This document shows, piece after piece, positions 14,822-28,870 of a stretch of DNA of 60,000 nt. Each line of letters opens with the position of its first letter. The first letter of the stretch is position 1. The notes below the pieces were generated by a model, which was not told the origin of the DNA, searched no databases, and saw only the letters and a list, made by a program, of their open reading frames with translations. The translations under genes and the position numbers were made by a program. The DNA lies in assembly GCA_914767715.1 (NCBI GenBank), contig OU612068.1, positions 16,060,001-16,120,000 of the forward strand. Reading direction: 5' to 3'. This DNA is from Membranipora membranacea (lineage: Eukaryota > Bryozoa > Gymnolaemata > Cheilostomatida > Membraniporidae).

Positions 14822-15077
14822 CCAGGCTCCATCGTTTCTAGCCTGTCTTGACAAGGGGGGGGGACAAAGCCCCGCCTCTAAACAAAGCTTGTCAAGACAG
14901 GCTCCATTGCTGCATGCTGGTACCTGGGTCTCACTCATAGCGTGATTGGCGCCTGTATCATGTGTATAGGTGACAGTGATTGTCTTACTAATGTCGGTTT
15001 GGAATACCACAGAGCGCTGACATCGGCGCCTCATTATCATAGCAGCATGCTGGTATCTATCGAGTGGTATTCCAAAC
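14822..15077. repeat. Composite foldback (MITE-like) repeat
   Basis: Two perfect inverted-repeat pairs lie close together. A 16-bp arm, AGCCTGTCTTGACAAG (14840-14855), matches its reverse complement at 14888-14903. A 14-bp arm, GTTTGGAATACCAC (14997-15010), matches its reverse complement at 15064-15077. Short direct repeats also link the parts (CAGGCTCCAT near 14823 and 14898; CATGCTGGTA near 14915 and 15046). No coding capacity. It looks like one or two non-autonomous DNA-transposon remnants; target duplications are not obvious. Confidence 0.55.
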
Positions 15078-15220
15078 TTTCCTCTACAAAATAAGTTAAG
15101 CAGATTTCTCTGATCAAATTTTTCCTTGTGGCTTTTACTGGAAGTGTTGGGAGGTACCAAAACTGACAGGCTGTACCAGGGATGCAGAGAAATGACGTGG
15201 TTGTTAAAAAAACATTTAAT

Positions 15221-15360
15221 GTGCGTTTCTTGAAATTTGTGACCTCACGTTGTTTAAAACTCAAATGACCACATATATACCTCCCTTGTGCATTTCTTGA
15301 AATTTGTGACCTCATCTCATGATTTAAAAAAAAACTCAAATGACCACATATATACCTTCC
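15221..15360 (+). repeat. Tandem duplication of about 70 bp
   Basis: Two imperfect head-to-tail copies share TTTCTTGAAATTTGTGACCT and, further on, CTCAAATGACCACATATATA. The first runs from about 15221 to 15284 and the second from about 15288 to 15360. The second carries a longer A-run. No function is evident. Confidence 0.75.
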
Positions 15361-18300
15361 TCACTTACCTTGAACTTGTGACATTTATATTTCTCATTGA
15401 GGGGTATAAGCAATCAAAATACTGAAAAAAAATACATCCTACAGATTCCATTCGCATTTCTTCCCACTTTGTGTGAAAACTGGCTTGTGTGTTCAACCAC
15501 ATCTAGGACATAGATGATCTCCCCGCCAACCATGGTATCTCTCCCATCCTAACCCACTTACAGAAATATAAGAAACTGTGTGATATGTTGTGACTGAGCA
15601 CCAATATTGTAACACTGAGCACTACATTTGAGGTTTAAAGTATTAGCTTGAGGTAGAAAGGAAAATTCTAGTCTGGTCATAAACCTTTTGAGTGGAATAT
15701 CAACTGAACATGTGACAAGTTGCAAGTTTTCACCATTTATATTCATTTTCTACACCTGGTTTTTAGCCGGAATGCAATGAATACGGCATGAACCATTCAT
15801 CTAAGAGGTCCTGTGCTGGATTATTGACAGTTGCAGCTGGGTAAAGAAGGGAATCCGCCATATACAAACCTGTTATGTTAGTAATATTACTTGGATGATG
15901 GTAGAACACCTTGAGGCAGCTCTACAATCACCGCAAAACAATAAAAGGTTCATGAATGTATCCCTAAGAAAGATATGCCAGCAGCTAACAAATTCCATAT
16001 CATATCTACAGATCACAACTCCCGACATGGTGTATCGCTGAGTAAATCTGGCGTTTCTTCTGTTTATAGAAGTGTCTTTAAAACCAGTAAGTACCCAGTG
16101 ACCGTAGGAAGTGTTTGGTTTGTGTGGCAGAGTTGGTGCCATAAGTATAAAGAGACAACAGTGCAGTACAGATTTTTTTCTTCCAGAAATCATCTGGCAC
16201 TCAGCTTTTAATTATTTTCTGCATCCGTATTAAATCTGGCATACCACATTTTGTTAACAAATCCCTGATAACCTTAACAAAAAATAGACCCATGATTACT
16301 ATATATTTGGTGCAGTGTGTCTCTGTACGGATTCCGCTGTGGTGCACGGGAATCTTCCAAATCTGTATAATAACACTGGATCTGGTGTCATCGAGTGCAC
16401 AATCTCTTTGCTCTAATGTTATAAGGTGGTAGCTGTTGCATAATTTATCATGATTTAATTTGCCATCTTGACATTTGATTGCCACGAAAACTGTGGTGGC
16501 AGTATTATATATATATATGTGCTATAACAGCTTTAGATTGGTGTTATAATTTACAATATGAGGTCAAACAAGAACATTTAGGTTGGATGCGTTGTTTATT
16601 AATGCTTTTAAGAAAAGCCTGCTCATTTCCCTTTAGGATACCACCATTTCTACCATGTACCCGATGACCTGGCTCCAAATAAACAATGATGATGGCTACA
16701 CTCTAGAAGGCAACATCCATTACCCAGATATCAAATGGCGGCAAAGCAAAAACTGGCTTGCGGTGTAAGAGTTTTTGTCTGACACTACTATTAGATAGAA
16801 TGCTTATATCTGTCAGCTGACACAGGCTTAAATCTGCTTTGAGACACAATATGTTATGAAAGAATTTAGAATTTAGATATGTTAGCCTGTTACTGACACC
16901 GGCAGTAGCATTTTACATGGGGCACTTGCTATCCTGCTAATGCTAATAAAATGCAAAGTTATCGGTGAATTACACGGAATCAGTTACATGAGAGCTTTCG
17001 AGACGCTCAATCGATGAGTTGAGAAGGCATGGCTCCAGAAAGGGTGATCTTATTCAAGCTTTATCCGATAACATAAGTAGGCAAAAAACAACACCATCAT
17101 ACTCTTGTCTTCACAGATAACATAACAATAGAGAGATGAGGGGGTAGCAGGGTTTTAATTCCACTGTTAGAAGCTCTGATATCTTATAACAAGCCATTAT
17201 TCCAAATCTCTACGGCAATTATCTCTTTTGTCATGAATTCAGAGTTATTGAAGCATGTGGTTAAACATAGTCTTGTTTTGCTATTTTCGTAATAGCCTCC
17301 GTCGTCAAAAGATAGGCATCTTTGGATTTAAAATCATCGACTAGAACATTAAATGGCTGGCTTTAGACTGTTATTATCGGTATCAGTGAAGCATTGTGGC
17401 GCCGTGCACGACCTGAACTGTTAAGTGGTCAAACCCTCATGTCCTTGTGAGCTTTCTACAATCACAAGATCTCATAGTCGTGAATGTCTGCCAGTGGGAA
17501 GTGACGAATCACCATTAAGGCGCTACCACCGTCACACCTAGATAAGTTAGGGGATAAAGACCATTTTTGTCTAGCTCTCGGGGATGACGACGCTGACACT
17601 GTCACATTTGATAGATACATGTAAACCGATGACATCAATTCTTATCTATGGTGTGTTAGGTAAGAGGGTAGATATGTCGAGACTGAAACTGGAAAGGGCT
17701 TCTGATATTGATAATGAGAATTTGTCAAAACATCCTCTCCAAAGCTGGTGTAATACTTTCAATGATTTTTAGAGCTTGGAAAAGAACAGATAGTGTTTTT
17801 GGGAATCATTATAACAATTTATTCTGTTTTGTCATCAAGCCTAGTGTAACATTTTTTCATAAATGAAAGTTTTGGTTCCACTCTGGACGAAATTCTTTTA
17901 TTGAATTTCAAAGTCGCTATTTCGCTAATCGAAGACACGTTTAATATCAATTCGGCGATAAAGGGATTCTCTGTTAAATTCTCAAGAAACCCCGATATTC
18001 AAAATTTGTTAATAGTCACCTGGTCAAAATAAATTAAATTCACAGTTCAAACCTGTGAATTAAGCCACATTTGCGCAGGTCACCAAATTGAATATGTGAA
18101 TATGTTCATCCTGGATGTTACTCCCAACCAGGGATAGTGAAATATTTGAGGTTTTGGTTGTAGTCTTTCAAATTACAGAACAATTTCCAGGATAGCCAAT
18201 TTATAGTCTCTGATATATCTATGACCACCCATTTGTGCGTGGTCATAGGAAAGTGAGAGCATAACATTCTTGTCTCAGTGTAGAACTTCTCTCAAAGTGT

Positions 18301-18789
18301 TTGAATAACCAGGCTCAAAACTTTGGTGTCTGCTTTATTTTTTTGGATAATACATGAGATAAACTGCTGTGAATGATCAAAGAGGAGTTCCAGTCACCAG
18401 CATCACTAACATAAGATTGTTGTTTTTGTTTGGTTAAAAATTTGTTAATATCATTAAATTAATAACAATTCTCTTGCCATTGTTTACAATCTTGTCTGTA
18501 ATCTGCTTCCAGATCTTTAAAAGGATTAGCCAGCTGGAAACCCAATCATCTCGCTGTAATTGGTCTATCCTATCCATGTGTAGCGGATAAAGCGAGCTGA
18601 TTGGTTGATTGATTTGATCGCGGTGGTTTCCCTTTGAGATGATCATGGTTTATAACAGCACACCAGCAAGTCATTATAGAATAAAGCTACGATTGTAAAG
18701 GTTGCGTTGTTGATGAGGAATCTGTGAATTTTGTTGTTATCACCAGGAGACATAATCAAAGAGGAAATATATCTTGTACAGAAAGGAGA

Positions 18790-21700
18790 ATGGATTTGTT
18801 TGGATATGTGTGTACGCTTGCTGCAATAGTGACGATACTGATTACTACGGCACAAGGTAAGAACTTAACCAAGCGACAGAGAAGACCAGTTTACCTGAAA
18901 GTGTTTTAGTTTTCTTTAATTTGGTAAATGCTCTGGTTTGACATTTGTTTTATAAGTCTTGGCTGACTTGAACTGGCAGCCATTTGCTTATTAAGATGTA
19001 ACATTAGACAGGTATGAGCTATAGGTGCCTGACCGTAGACATTGCAGTATGAAATTCGAGACTCGTATATGGCTTATCATGTTATTAGAATCTGCCTGCA
19101 TGCCCATCTCAACAATTATTATGTCATAAAGTGTAAGCCGTCATGTTATCAAGGCTAGATAGAGGGTTGCGATGTGATTTTACAAGACATAGTGTCTGTG
19201 TGCTATGCTGTAACTAGTCTTTATAATTTCGCCGCAATTTGATAAAAGCGTTTCCCAAATTATACCCGAATCATATGTTTAGCTGTAAGATTTAGGATAA
19301 TTATTTCCCACGAAGTCCACATGACGTTTCTACACAGCCAGGTTACAATACGAAAATATGTAATCATATAGAAGAAGATTACCGCGGACATAAGCGCTGC
19401 AGGGCTAATGCTGACCAATTTTATTAGTTTACTTTGGCACAATTTATCAGTATTCGGGTTTGTGCACATAGATAAAATTGTGAATTACCAGTAGTCAGTA
19501 CCAAATACATCTCAAGCAAAATTTGCAGAGCTGCAAGGACACTCCGAAGTCGTAGGAAGCTCTTGATTTTCCACATGAGCCCATCGAGTAGAGCTTGGTT
19601 TTCCTGCTCTTTGATAAATGTTCATGTTTAATTAGATGGTGTAATATTGCACTCGGTTGTCACTAGTTGGGAAGTTATGATGACACCATTTGCCAGCCAT
19701 CCACTCTTCAACCCCAGTCTGTGGTTTGACACACAAAGATACTTGTTGAGTCTTGTTTTTTTATATGCACCAAGTTGGTCGGAATATTGGTTTCCTATGT
19801 CGGTGCTTGGCGCATATTATCAAATATCACATAGTCTAATTGATCTTCAGTCAAGAGACATTATGACAGCTTATCATTCATGATGATTTATTCTAGTAAG
19901 TTTAATGCTCTGTCGCCATCAGAGAGCATAGTTTCCGCTACAAGTGAAAGTTTTTAATGGTTATTCTTATGATAATGACATAAATATTGCACAGTTTTGT
20001 CACGCTACTAATAATTCGCTGCCATACCAAGTAAGCACTAGGATGTCTATGATATATTACCTCGTGTACTTAAATATTACCGAGTCTCTATGGTGTACAG
20101 CTTACAAAAAATTACCCAATGCTCTTTTTATGAATTTTTACAATATTGCCATTGCTTTGAGGATTTTTGTCTGCCATTGTAAGAGGGTGGCTTTGATTTA
20201 AGTTGATTGTTTTGAAGTTAGCTGTACTGTATTGGGTTGCACATCATAGCTCCTTTGAATTAGGCGAGAATCTAGAATTACCAAACTGATTGGATTATTT
20301 CACTATTTGTATGACACTGCATTAGGTCGAGGCGGACTGGCTCTCGTTAATCGACAAAATGAATGAATCTCGCTGAAATAATAAAACCCTATTGACTCAA
20401 TTCTCATAGACAAGTACATCATGATAACATAGACAAAATACAAAAGCTCAATCACTTTTTTTCAATATTCTGTGTTACTTGGCACATATATCTATCTGTA
20501 TCTGTCGAGACGCAAATGGACATATAGAAACTTGTCAAAGCAAAAAAACCTCACTACCTGTCAAGTTGATCAGCGGAAAGAGGATAGGTATAGCTGACGA
20601 CATAACGTTATGCCCAAGAAAAGCCCAGACTCGGCTATTCATATAATGCTGTCTCTGGCCGTCTTTCCTTTTGTGTGGTCTCCATTGATTACAAATCCGT
20701 TGACTTAAAATTTAGGCTTACGTAGTTGAATTAGAGTAATACAAGGTTGATTAGGGATTTTGAGTTTGATCCGCACTTGGTATGCTGGTTGGTGAATTAT
20801 ACACATGATTCCATGCCTTTATACAAAGCCATAGGGTTCTGATGTTTTCTGAATCGGATTAGTTGGCATGCATACCAGAATGTCAGCTACATTTGACAAC
20901 AAAAGCTCAATACAGGGGTAAATTCATCTTAGCTTCGTATTAAATCCCACTAAACCCCTCAGACTTAATGTAATCGTTGTTGAAATTTGCTTGTTGAGCC
21001 CTTTTGATGTAATGAATACAGCATAAAGCTTAATGTATTTAGAATTTGGCTGTGTTTAGTGTCATCATGTGCAAGCATTAATGTCAAACTGTTTAGCTAC
21101 CTTTGAAATTTAAATACACGATTGTGCAACTTAAATTAGGCACACACAGGTGAAGGGCTTACTCAGCACAGAGCAGGACCACAGCATTGCTGTCGCTTCA
21201 AGTACAATATTACTCCATCAGTAGATCTGTGAAACAATTCATGAATTGTGAACAATAATAGTACAAATCCCGTCAACTCATGCCAGTGTGTGATTTTGGA
21301 GTGTTTATGTCAAGATATTCTGATTGCCTAGGCTCCTCACTGCTCTTGTATTGTGTTTGCAGTTGATGTTTGACTACAAAACACTAATTTGTTTCACTTT
21401 GCGAAATTAAACACAATAGTAATGCGGTCTTGCTAAACTGTAGAGCCTTGAGCTATTGTAGATTCATGTGGTTTGATCAAAGCAAACCTTAGGCAGGGGG
21501 TCAGTATTTTAACATGGCAATAAATTTCTCAGGTTTTTAACCCTAGGGCTGCTGCACTGTGTTATATTCATCGCGTGGATATTAGAGATGGTTGCCTGAG
21601 GTTGTGACTCAATCTCGCAGGCTGGCGTCTAATTTCTCCATTCAAAATTAGTCAATTATACACGATATTGTGACTGAGTGACCCACGGTAATTTTGGAGC

Positions 21701-24700
21701 CATATTGAGCAGTAATGACACTGTTTCTTTTGAGCTTGATCATGCTATGCCTCATTATGTTATTTAGGCCACAATTATTATTCACTAATGGACCCAAGAT
21801 TAAACCAATTACTGAAATACCATGTCTCCCAGTGCTTTGGAAATCAAGAGACGGACAGCATTTAAAATTCTTAGCATTAAAGTTCTCTAACCAATAACCT
21901 CTGTAACCATCTGCTCTCTAATGCTATTATAAGTAATCATCTTCAAGGTGATTACAATACAGACGTGCTTCACAATGCATTCATCAGGCTACACAGTAAT
22001 AGTGTAGATTATTTTATTCATGCAGATCAGTTAGAAGAAAATGTCACAGGAAAGATCATTATTTATATACAAACTCCATTATTAATGAGGGAAATAATCA
22101 AGCCAGCCATCATTCCAATTATACATCCCATCAGATCGCTATTAAGATATTAGAGAAATTATTTCCATTATCATAAAGAAGTTCCCTTTGAATAACGCAG
22201 ACTTGTATGGCTGTCCAGTAAAATTGATGACTAGTTTGCTGAGTTGTCACGAATGCTGTTTACTGATTTCTGTCCCACAGAGCTAACGATATGTTTGGTA
22301 ATTTCTAAAATGATGTCATCTTATTGTCTGAACAATAACTAAACCAATATAACTTGAGGATTTGCTCTTTAATCTGATTTCCCTTTCAACATCCAGTGCT
22401 TACACTTGTCCAACTGTCTGACACTGATCTGGCCAGAGTATGGGGTGAACCAACCCATGTCAAAATAGCTGCCAAATCTCAGCCAACCAGTACCTGCTAT
22501 TATACCAACTATATATACACTCAAGGGCAGCACCTCAGCTGTTGTTTAGCTTGTTTAATTATATACCAATAAGCAGCACAATGCCAGTTTGTTTCTGTCT
22601 GTCAAGATTTTTTACAAACATTGTCTACACGATGTAGATATAGGAGCTCAAAGCACTTGACTTGCTGTTAGCCCATGGTTAATATATACAGGCACCTTCC
22701 AGTCTATTCCTGAAATATTTATATTTTCTAAGCCTTAGTGTAAACATCGAGTTTTATACTCTGTGTTATATACACACTGGTCACATCACGCAGTTGGAAA
22801 TAAGGAGCATTTTGTTGTATTATAATTTAATACTGGCTCAGGTGCGGCTGCCAGCGGAGCTGACTCAATAATAAAACTTTGTAAGCCCGCTGATCCCCGA
22901 CCAGTACATGTTCCTCACAATAAACCAACAGATTTTCCTTTGTTATGCCTACAGAAGCTTAGGATGAGAATTATTTTTATGAGCTCTTTCGATCTCGCTC
23001 CTGGTTTTATGCATTATTATAAGCGCCTGCCCCCAGAGTAGCGACAACATTTAATACAGTATTTTATGTTTAAATTAATCTGGAAATTTGATATCAGCAA
23101 GGGGCCAGCTTGTTAATAAGCTAGTTATATTGTTTGTTACTCTGAGATTGACATAAATTGAGTCTGTGTGTACAAGATTGACTGTGCCAACTTTCCTTTT
23201 GGCTCCAGTGATAATAAATAACATCGCCTAGAATTTCAAGCTCGGGTTTTTTTCAGTGCTGCTATCTGGCTAAAAAATTGAGCCCTCTGTCTCTCAGTTT
23301 ATAGGGATGCAATAAAATGTCTGCCAGTCGTAAAGATAACAAAAATGCAGATATCATAAAAAACAACTGGAGTATGCTATTGACGCTGTGCCATGTATTG
23401 TTTTGCACTGCCCTCCATCAACATGATGACTAATGACTCAGACAGCGGCTTTCTGGCTCATTGGAAATTCAGAGTAAATGACTGCTCAGGAAATCAATTA
23501 CCTTAAACATCCATAAAACAATCATCAGTGAGGCCTGGTGGGCATACCACCAGGGAGACAAGAACACAAAGTGTCATGTCGTAAAACAATCATTGCATAA
23601 TATGTGCTGACTCCAGCAGCTCATCTTGGCAGCATCTTCAGTATTTTTTGATGCGCCTGGCACATTCCTAACTAATCATTGTATGTTTTCTCAGAGGAAA
23701 TTTGATATAATAACAATGTAATATCTCATCTCTAATATCTCTGACAGCGTTCATCAGTGGGTAGTTGCTTGGAGCCTGACGCTGCCGTTTGAGAGCTTAG
23801 CGCAACGATTAGTTAATTGCATGCCTCTTTAGCAATATTATAAACTTATTAATATATAGCATAGACACATACACAGCATAGTCATAGTCTATCATATCTG
23901 ATTGTGAGGACTTTTGTTACCTGCCGATGGTTTAGACAAGATGTCTACAGATAATGATATACTAGTAGTTAGGGTTATAAACCTAGTGATTATTTAGGCA
24001 GATAGATGACTGGGGAAACATGGTGTTTAGTATGTCATAGTCGAGTTACAACAAAAGTCATGTCAGTAGATATGATGTAAAAGACAAGTTATGTAGGGTT
24101 TTTAATTCTATGCTTTGGTTAAATTTGTGGCTCCAGGGTTGATGGTACGGAGACTACATTAGAATGGGGGATGTTCATGCAGTACTCTATTCAAGTGTTT
24201 TCCGACTACATTTTCTCAAGAATCAAGTGTTTGATAAGATAAGTGGAATTCAAAGTTAATCCACAAAACCACTGGCTCTGAAAACTCATTACAGATACAT
24301 CGACCATATCCTGAGAAAAACCTAGAACCATTTACATATGCAGGTCCTCGGACACCACGCCTAACGCATTATTTCCACATTTCCTAGTTTGTCGACCAAC
24401 TGAGCTAAGTAAACAGATTAGTAATGGAAAGATCATTTGCCAGAAACTTGCCATGTTTTGTTTAGTGAGTTCAATCTAATTGCATCTGACATGATTGAGC
24501 TGAAATCAAGGTCTGTTGTTTTAGGTTTCTATAATATGTCATATTCATGTTTATGTCTGCGCGGGATACCCTGTCGGCTTACTGTAATTATACACACACA
24601 CATCGCCCAACTACAAGATAATCAGTTTTGATATGAAGTCTAGTTGGTTGTGGCTACTTGAGATCTGTTTAGTGACTAATTACCCAGATATACACAGGTT

Positions 24701-27700
24701 ATCAGTTAGTCTGCAGTTATCAGTCCCATAAAAATGGAGACATATGACTGAGCGTCGGTCACAATACATTAATTTCTGGCTTTGTGGTTTTTACATGAGT
24801 ATGCAAACTGGTTGGGAGGCATAAATATATCAACCCTCGCTGCTGTGAATCTGATTTTTTGTCTATATCCGAATGTTTTATGATATGGTCGATTTAATTC
24901 TTCCCATCAAGCCAGTAATTACAACCTAGTCATTCATGATATTGGACAATCAAATATGCCATCCTCATATGACAGAGACTGAAATATTAATACAAGTCTG
25001 CAGGCCCTTGGCATATGGTTGACTGAATAAAAGGGCAATAATTTGACAGTATAACTTATTTATCTCTGCTTATTGAATATTAATTTGAAAGATGGAAATC
25101 CAAAATTATGGTTGTCGCCTACCGATGACAGTATCTGGGGAGCCCTGATTTATGATTCCCTTACGCACAATCAAACCTACTGAGGATTGAGATAATTCCT
25201 AAAACATCAAAATAGTATAATCCAGAAATAATTGCATGCATCAGTCTTAAACCATCGTTAACACAAAACAATTACTACAAAATAATGTCGGGTATACAGC
25301 AATAAGCTTAATTAATTCATAATCCATCAAGGGTGTAATCCCGGTCAGGTGTTATGCAGCGGACATCTTACTCATGTTTTGGTCCGAGAGCACCTGCCAT
25401 CAACTGTCCCATCAGCTGTCAAAACTGGTGACAACTGCTGTGCAGCTATTCCCAAAACATGTCACCAGGTACTGTACAGCCTTTAATGATCTTCATTTCT
25501 TTTAACCATTCCGATATCATCATTTTTTCCCACCAGGTGCGATAGAATGTTACTGCAACAGACCAGAATGTAAAGCCACACACCTTTGCCTGTCACATCT
25601 TGAACAGTGCTATTCAAAGTTCAACTCTGTATACACCAGACAGAAAAATGACACAAACAGTGACTCCAAAGATGAGCATGGCTGTGTAGATATGGTGAAT
25701 ACAAGAGAGTCGACCATGTGTGAGGGCCGAGGAGTGGTAGTCAAAGCTCTCACTGCCCAGGAGTCCCTCATAATGTGCTGCTCCGATAACATGTGCAACT
25801 ATAAAGAAAAACAAGACAGGCCTATCGTACAAGTCGATATCATGGACTCTGTCAAATCCAAACCAGGTAAGCATCCCGCTGATTTCCTGTCTAGTTTCCT
25901 AGTCGTGATTTACGATGTAGCACTACAAACCATAATAAGATATTGCCAAAAGAGAAATGTGGTTGTGTCACGATGATATTTTTAGCAGATTACTGTTGAT
26001 TTTTCCTTTAGTCGTTTCTATTTATAGGTTACCATATTTATAATGACAATACCCAAAAACTGTCTATTCAAGTTTTTGCCATGCAAAAAGGCACCCATAC
26101 AATTTATGGTTTTTATGCAACAAAAAACTATTAAGGATTTAATCAACTTTGTGAACTCCAGCAAATCTCATTCATCAACACAGGGAGGGAGGAAGAGGAT
26201 TATGTTGGGTGTTGTCTTTTCTAAGCCTTTCTGTTTCGATTTTCACATGGAACTCAATTCAGCTTAGGATGACTTTTCTCTCTTTGCCTTTGCCCAAAGT
26301 TCCTCTTATAAAATCAACCTGCCGATTTTTCAAAACTCAGAATCAAAGTTTAGTCAACAAACTTGTATTATAGATTGGCGACTAAGTAAGCCTTGTATAT
26401 ATAGACAGTGACAGTGTACACAAGTTATCATTGCTCAAACTCAAGTAAATTTATCATTAGCTCTGCGGATTATACTTCATACTGCAGTCTATATGACCGA
26501 CAACTAAATCCTTATCATGTGTACATTGCTCGAATTCAGACATGGAAATCCTCTACATACACATAAACTTCACGGCCCTGCATAATAATCAGCCAACCTC
26601 TTGACTATTGGCAAAATGGAGATGATGTTCAAAGTCATGACTGATCCTCCTACATGTATTCTGTAGTGCACTTGATTTGATCATTGATGCTATTAAATAG
26701 TCTGTCTGGGTCGTGGAGACAGTGGTGTCAAATTAATTCAAAAATCTGCTGTTCCACATTAAACTAATGAGTCGATTTAGTGTTTGAGAAAAATCATCTA
26801 TGCATTATATGCCATTAGAATGCATAAGAAAACCCCCCAAAGCATAAAAGTTACTGCTGTTGTTGAGGAGTAGTTAGTGATGTACATTGAGGGTTATGTG
26901 CTGGCAGCTTAGAGTCACCTGATCCGGCTACTGTATTGGGTTGCCTCTAAATCTGTGTGCATAAGTTATAAATTGAATACAAGAAAAACAACACGAAGCA
27001 GATGTATTGCACTATTACCATCGTAGATGATAGTTGACAAATAAAAATCCTCGCCTCGAGCAAGGCTGGGTGAATTTGAGCCGTTGATATTTGAGGATAA
27101 GCCGGAGTAATTCATAGGCTATGCTATGACGAAGTTTTGATGACTATGGTTGGGGGATTAATCTTACCTATCTCTGGACTTGAAGTGCAGAGTAAACAAC
27201 AGACCCTTCCGAAAGGTTCCAGGGATGTACACAGTGAGCGGCGTATCAATCGTTTGCCTGTTTACCTTTAGTATTGGGGTCTTAGACGCCCGAGTTAAGC
27301 CTGGGATTAAGATAACAGAGAAGTAATGGCTGCTCTATATACGCACATCAGTCATGAGAGAAAGTCGTCTTCCCTTATCTTACACTTCACATGAGTGTCT
27401 GACATCATTGTGGCCAAATTATGGTTAGATTTGGTTGGGAATAGGTTAGGAGTAGCGCCAGTACCAGCAACATTGGTGTGAGATGCTCCCCATCTAATGG
27501 CTATGTGAAGCCCTAAAACGCCACAAGAAAACATCAGCTTAATCTACCATTACCCATGTTGGTTGAGTGTTTGACTCCAGCTCGGCATGGACATGTCAAG
27601 TAATGTCACCACTACAATGAAGGGTTTGACTCTAGAACTAGAGGCAAGAAGGTTTAATAATCTCAAGTGGTGGCAGTAGTAAATTATTCGTCAGACAGTA

Positions 27701-28870
27701 ACAAGTGGTGGAAGGAAATTCTAAATTGATTCAATATCATAGGATGACATGCAGATGATATCTTTACACATCAAAATGGATACGCTACTTGAATATTCGA
27801 TGAAGCATATATGGTGTGGAAATGAATTCATGAGACATGGCGCATAAAAAAGATCAACATGATAATTTAATGACAATTTAAAGTTTGAGACATTCTAAGA
27901 AAGACATGGTAATACATGATTAACATCAGTAGCTGACTCAGAGGTTATTAATCGATGCAGGTTAAACATATACTTTGATGGCAATGGCATAAAATTATCA
28001 GGATATCCGATGTTTTCGTTACTTGCTTACATAAATTTCAATGAAAACAATCCTTGCATTCAACCATGTTGTTCTTGGGGTACAATATGGCTACGGAATG
28101 CATACTTTCCATCAACCATGTTACCAAACATATATTGCAATTAGGTAAACATTTTGCTATCCTAGTTTCATGGAGCACCGGAACAAAAATCCAGTTAGGA
28201 CATCGCTATGGTCTCCCCTGAATGTGCCCAGATTCATCGATTGAGATACTCAGCCTACTTCAGATGTTTACAGCAATTATATCCTGTATAAATCTTAATT
28301 TTTTTATATTTTATTTTTCCAGAAGAAACAGTAGAGAAGCCAATACTATTAAGAGAGGAGAGACCATCCGCTGAAGGTCTCAAGTCGGACGAGGATCTGA
28401 TGTTTCAGGCAGCAGTGATCGCTGTCCCTATAGCGGGAGGGCTGATATTAGTCATACTCATCCTCATGGCTGTAAGAATGCTCAGAGAAGACTATAACCG
28501 CAGATCTGATAGTCAAACAGGACTCATGAAAGCTCACAGCTTCATCGAACAGCACTTTGTCAAGAAAGACGACAAAAAGAGCTACGCTCCACATAAAAAT
28601 ACTACTTCATCATCTCCCTCTTCAAGTATAAAAAACAAACGTGAATATTCACCAGCACCGGTGCACAGTAAAAGCAGTATAGACACTCAGACATCGCGAT
28701 CTCTCTGTCAATGGTCTGAAACAAACGAGTGCCTAATAGCAAGAGGGGACAACCCTCAGCAACATCGTACATCTCCCAGCAAAGACAGTACGAGGCAGTC
28801 ACAAGTCTGTGTGTCATTATTATCACCATCAAACAGTAGTATGAACAATTCTGATATAGCTATTGTTTAG
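18790..28870 (+). CDS. BAMBI: BMP and activin membrane-bound inhibitor homologue (BAMBI/NMA)
   Basis: Three exons (18790-18856, 25537-25866, 28323-28870) join in phase to 314 residues. Exon 1 encodes a signal peptide (MDLFGYVCTLAAIVTILITT). Exon 2 encodes the cysteine-rich three-finger ectodomain of type I TGF-beta receptors (ECYCN, C-x-C pairs, ending CCSDNMCNY). Exon 3 encodes a short linker, then the membrane span (AAVIAVPIAGGLILVILILM) followed by RMLREDYNRR. The stretch AAVIAVPIAGGLILV appears identical to vertebrate BAMBI as I remember it. As in BAMBI, no kinase domain follows; the tail is about 140 residues, rich in Ser, Thr and Lys. The family acts at the plasma membrane as a decoy receptor that dampens BMP/activin/TGF-beta signalling. 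The tail beyond the juxtamembrane part is not recognisably conserved. No break is seen. Confidence 0.96.
18857..25536 (+). other. BAMBI intron 1
   Basis: A 6.7-kb intron separates the signal-peptide exon from the ectodomain exon. I found no embedded gene, RNA gene or clear transposon. A weak tRNA-like stretch occurs on the minus strand near 24390 (TTAGCTCAGTTGG-like A box), too degraded to call. A long first intron in a developmental regulator is a reasonable place for enhancers, but nothing here proves it. Confidence 0.6.
25867..28322 (+). other. BAMBI intron 2
   Basis: A 2.5-kb intron between the ectodomain exon and the membrane-span exon. Only short open frames without motifs are present, and nothing else that I can name. 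Confidence 0.6.

Larger units (their letters stand above)
11701..18789. other. Intergenic region between the CDK5 activator and BAMBI
   Basis: About 7.1 kb between two divergent genes, so both promoters should lie here. It contains foldback and tandem repeats at 14.8-15.4 kb, listed separately, and a TA microsatellite near 16505. The many open frames of 60-106 codons overlap each other on opposite strands and show no motif. I see no gene here. Confidence 0.6.

Noticed and set aside
15873-16211. Overlapping open frames of 106 and 78 codons on opposite strands
   Set aside because: No motif, no splice partners and mutual overlap; expected by chance in AT-rich intergenic DNA.
24290-24410. tRNA-derived SINE on the minus strand
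   Set aside because: A fair A box (TTAGCTCAGTTGG) is followed only by a poor B box at too great a distance.
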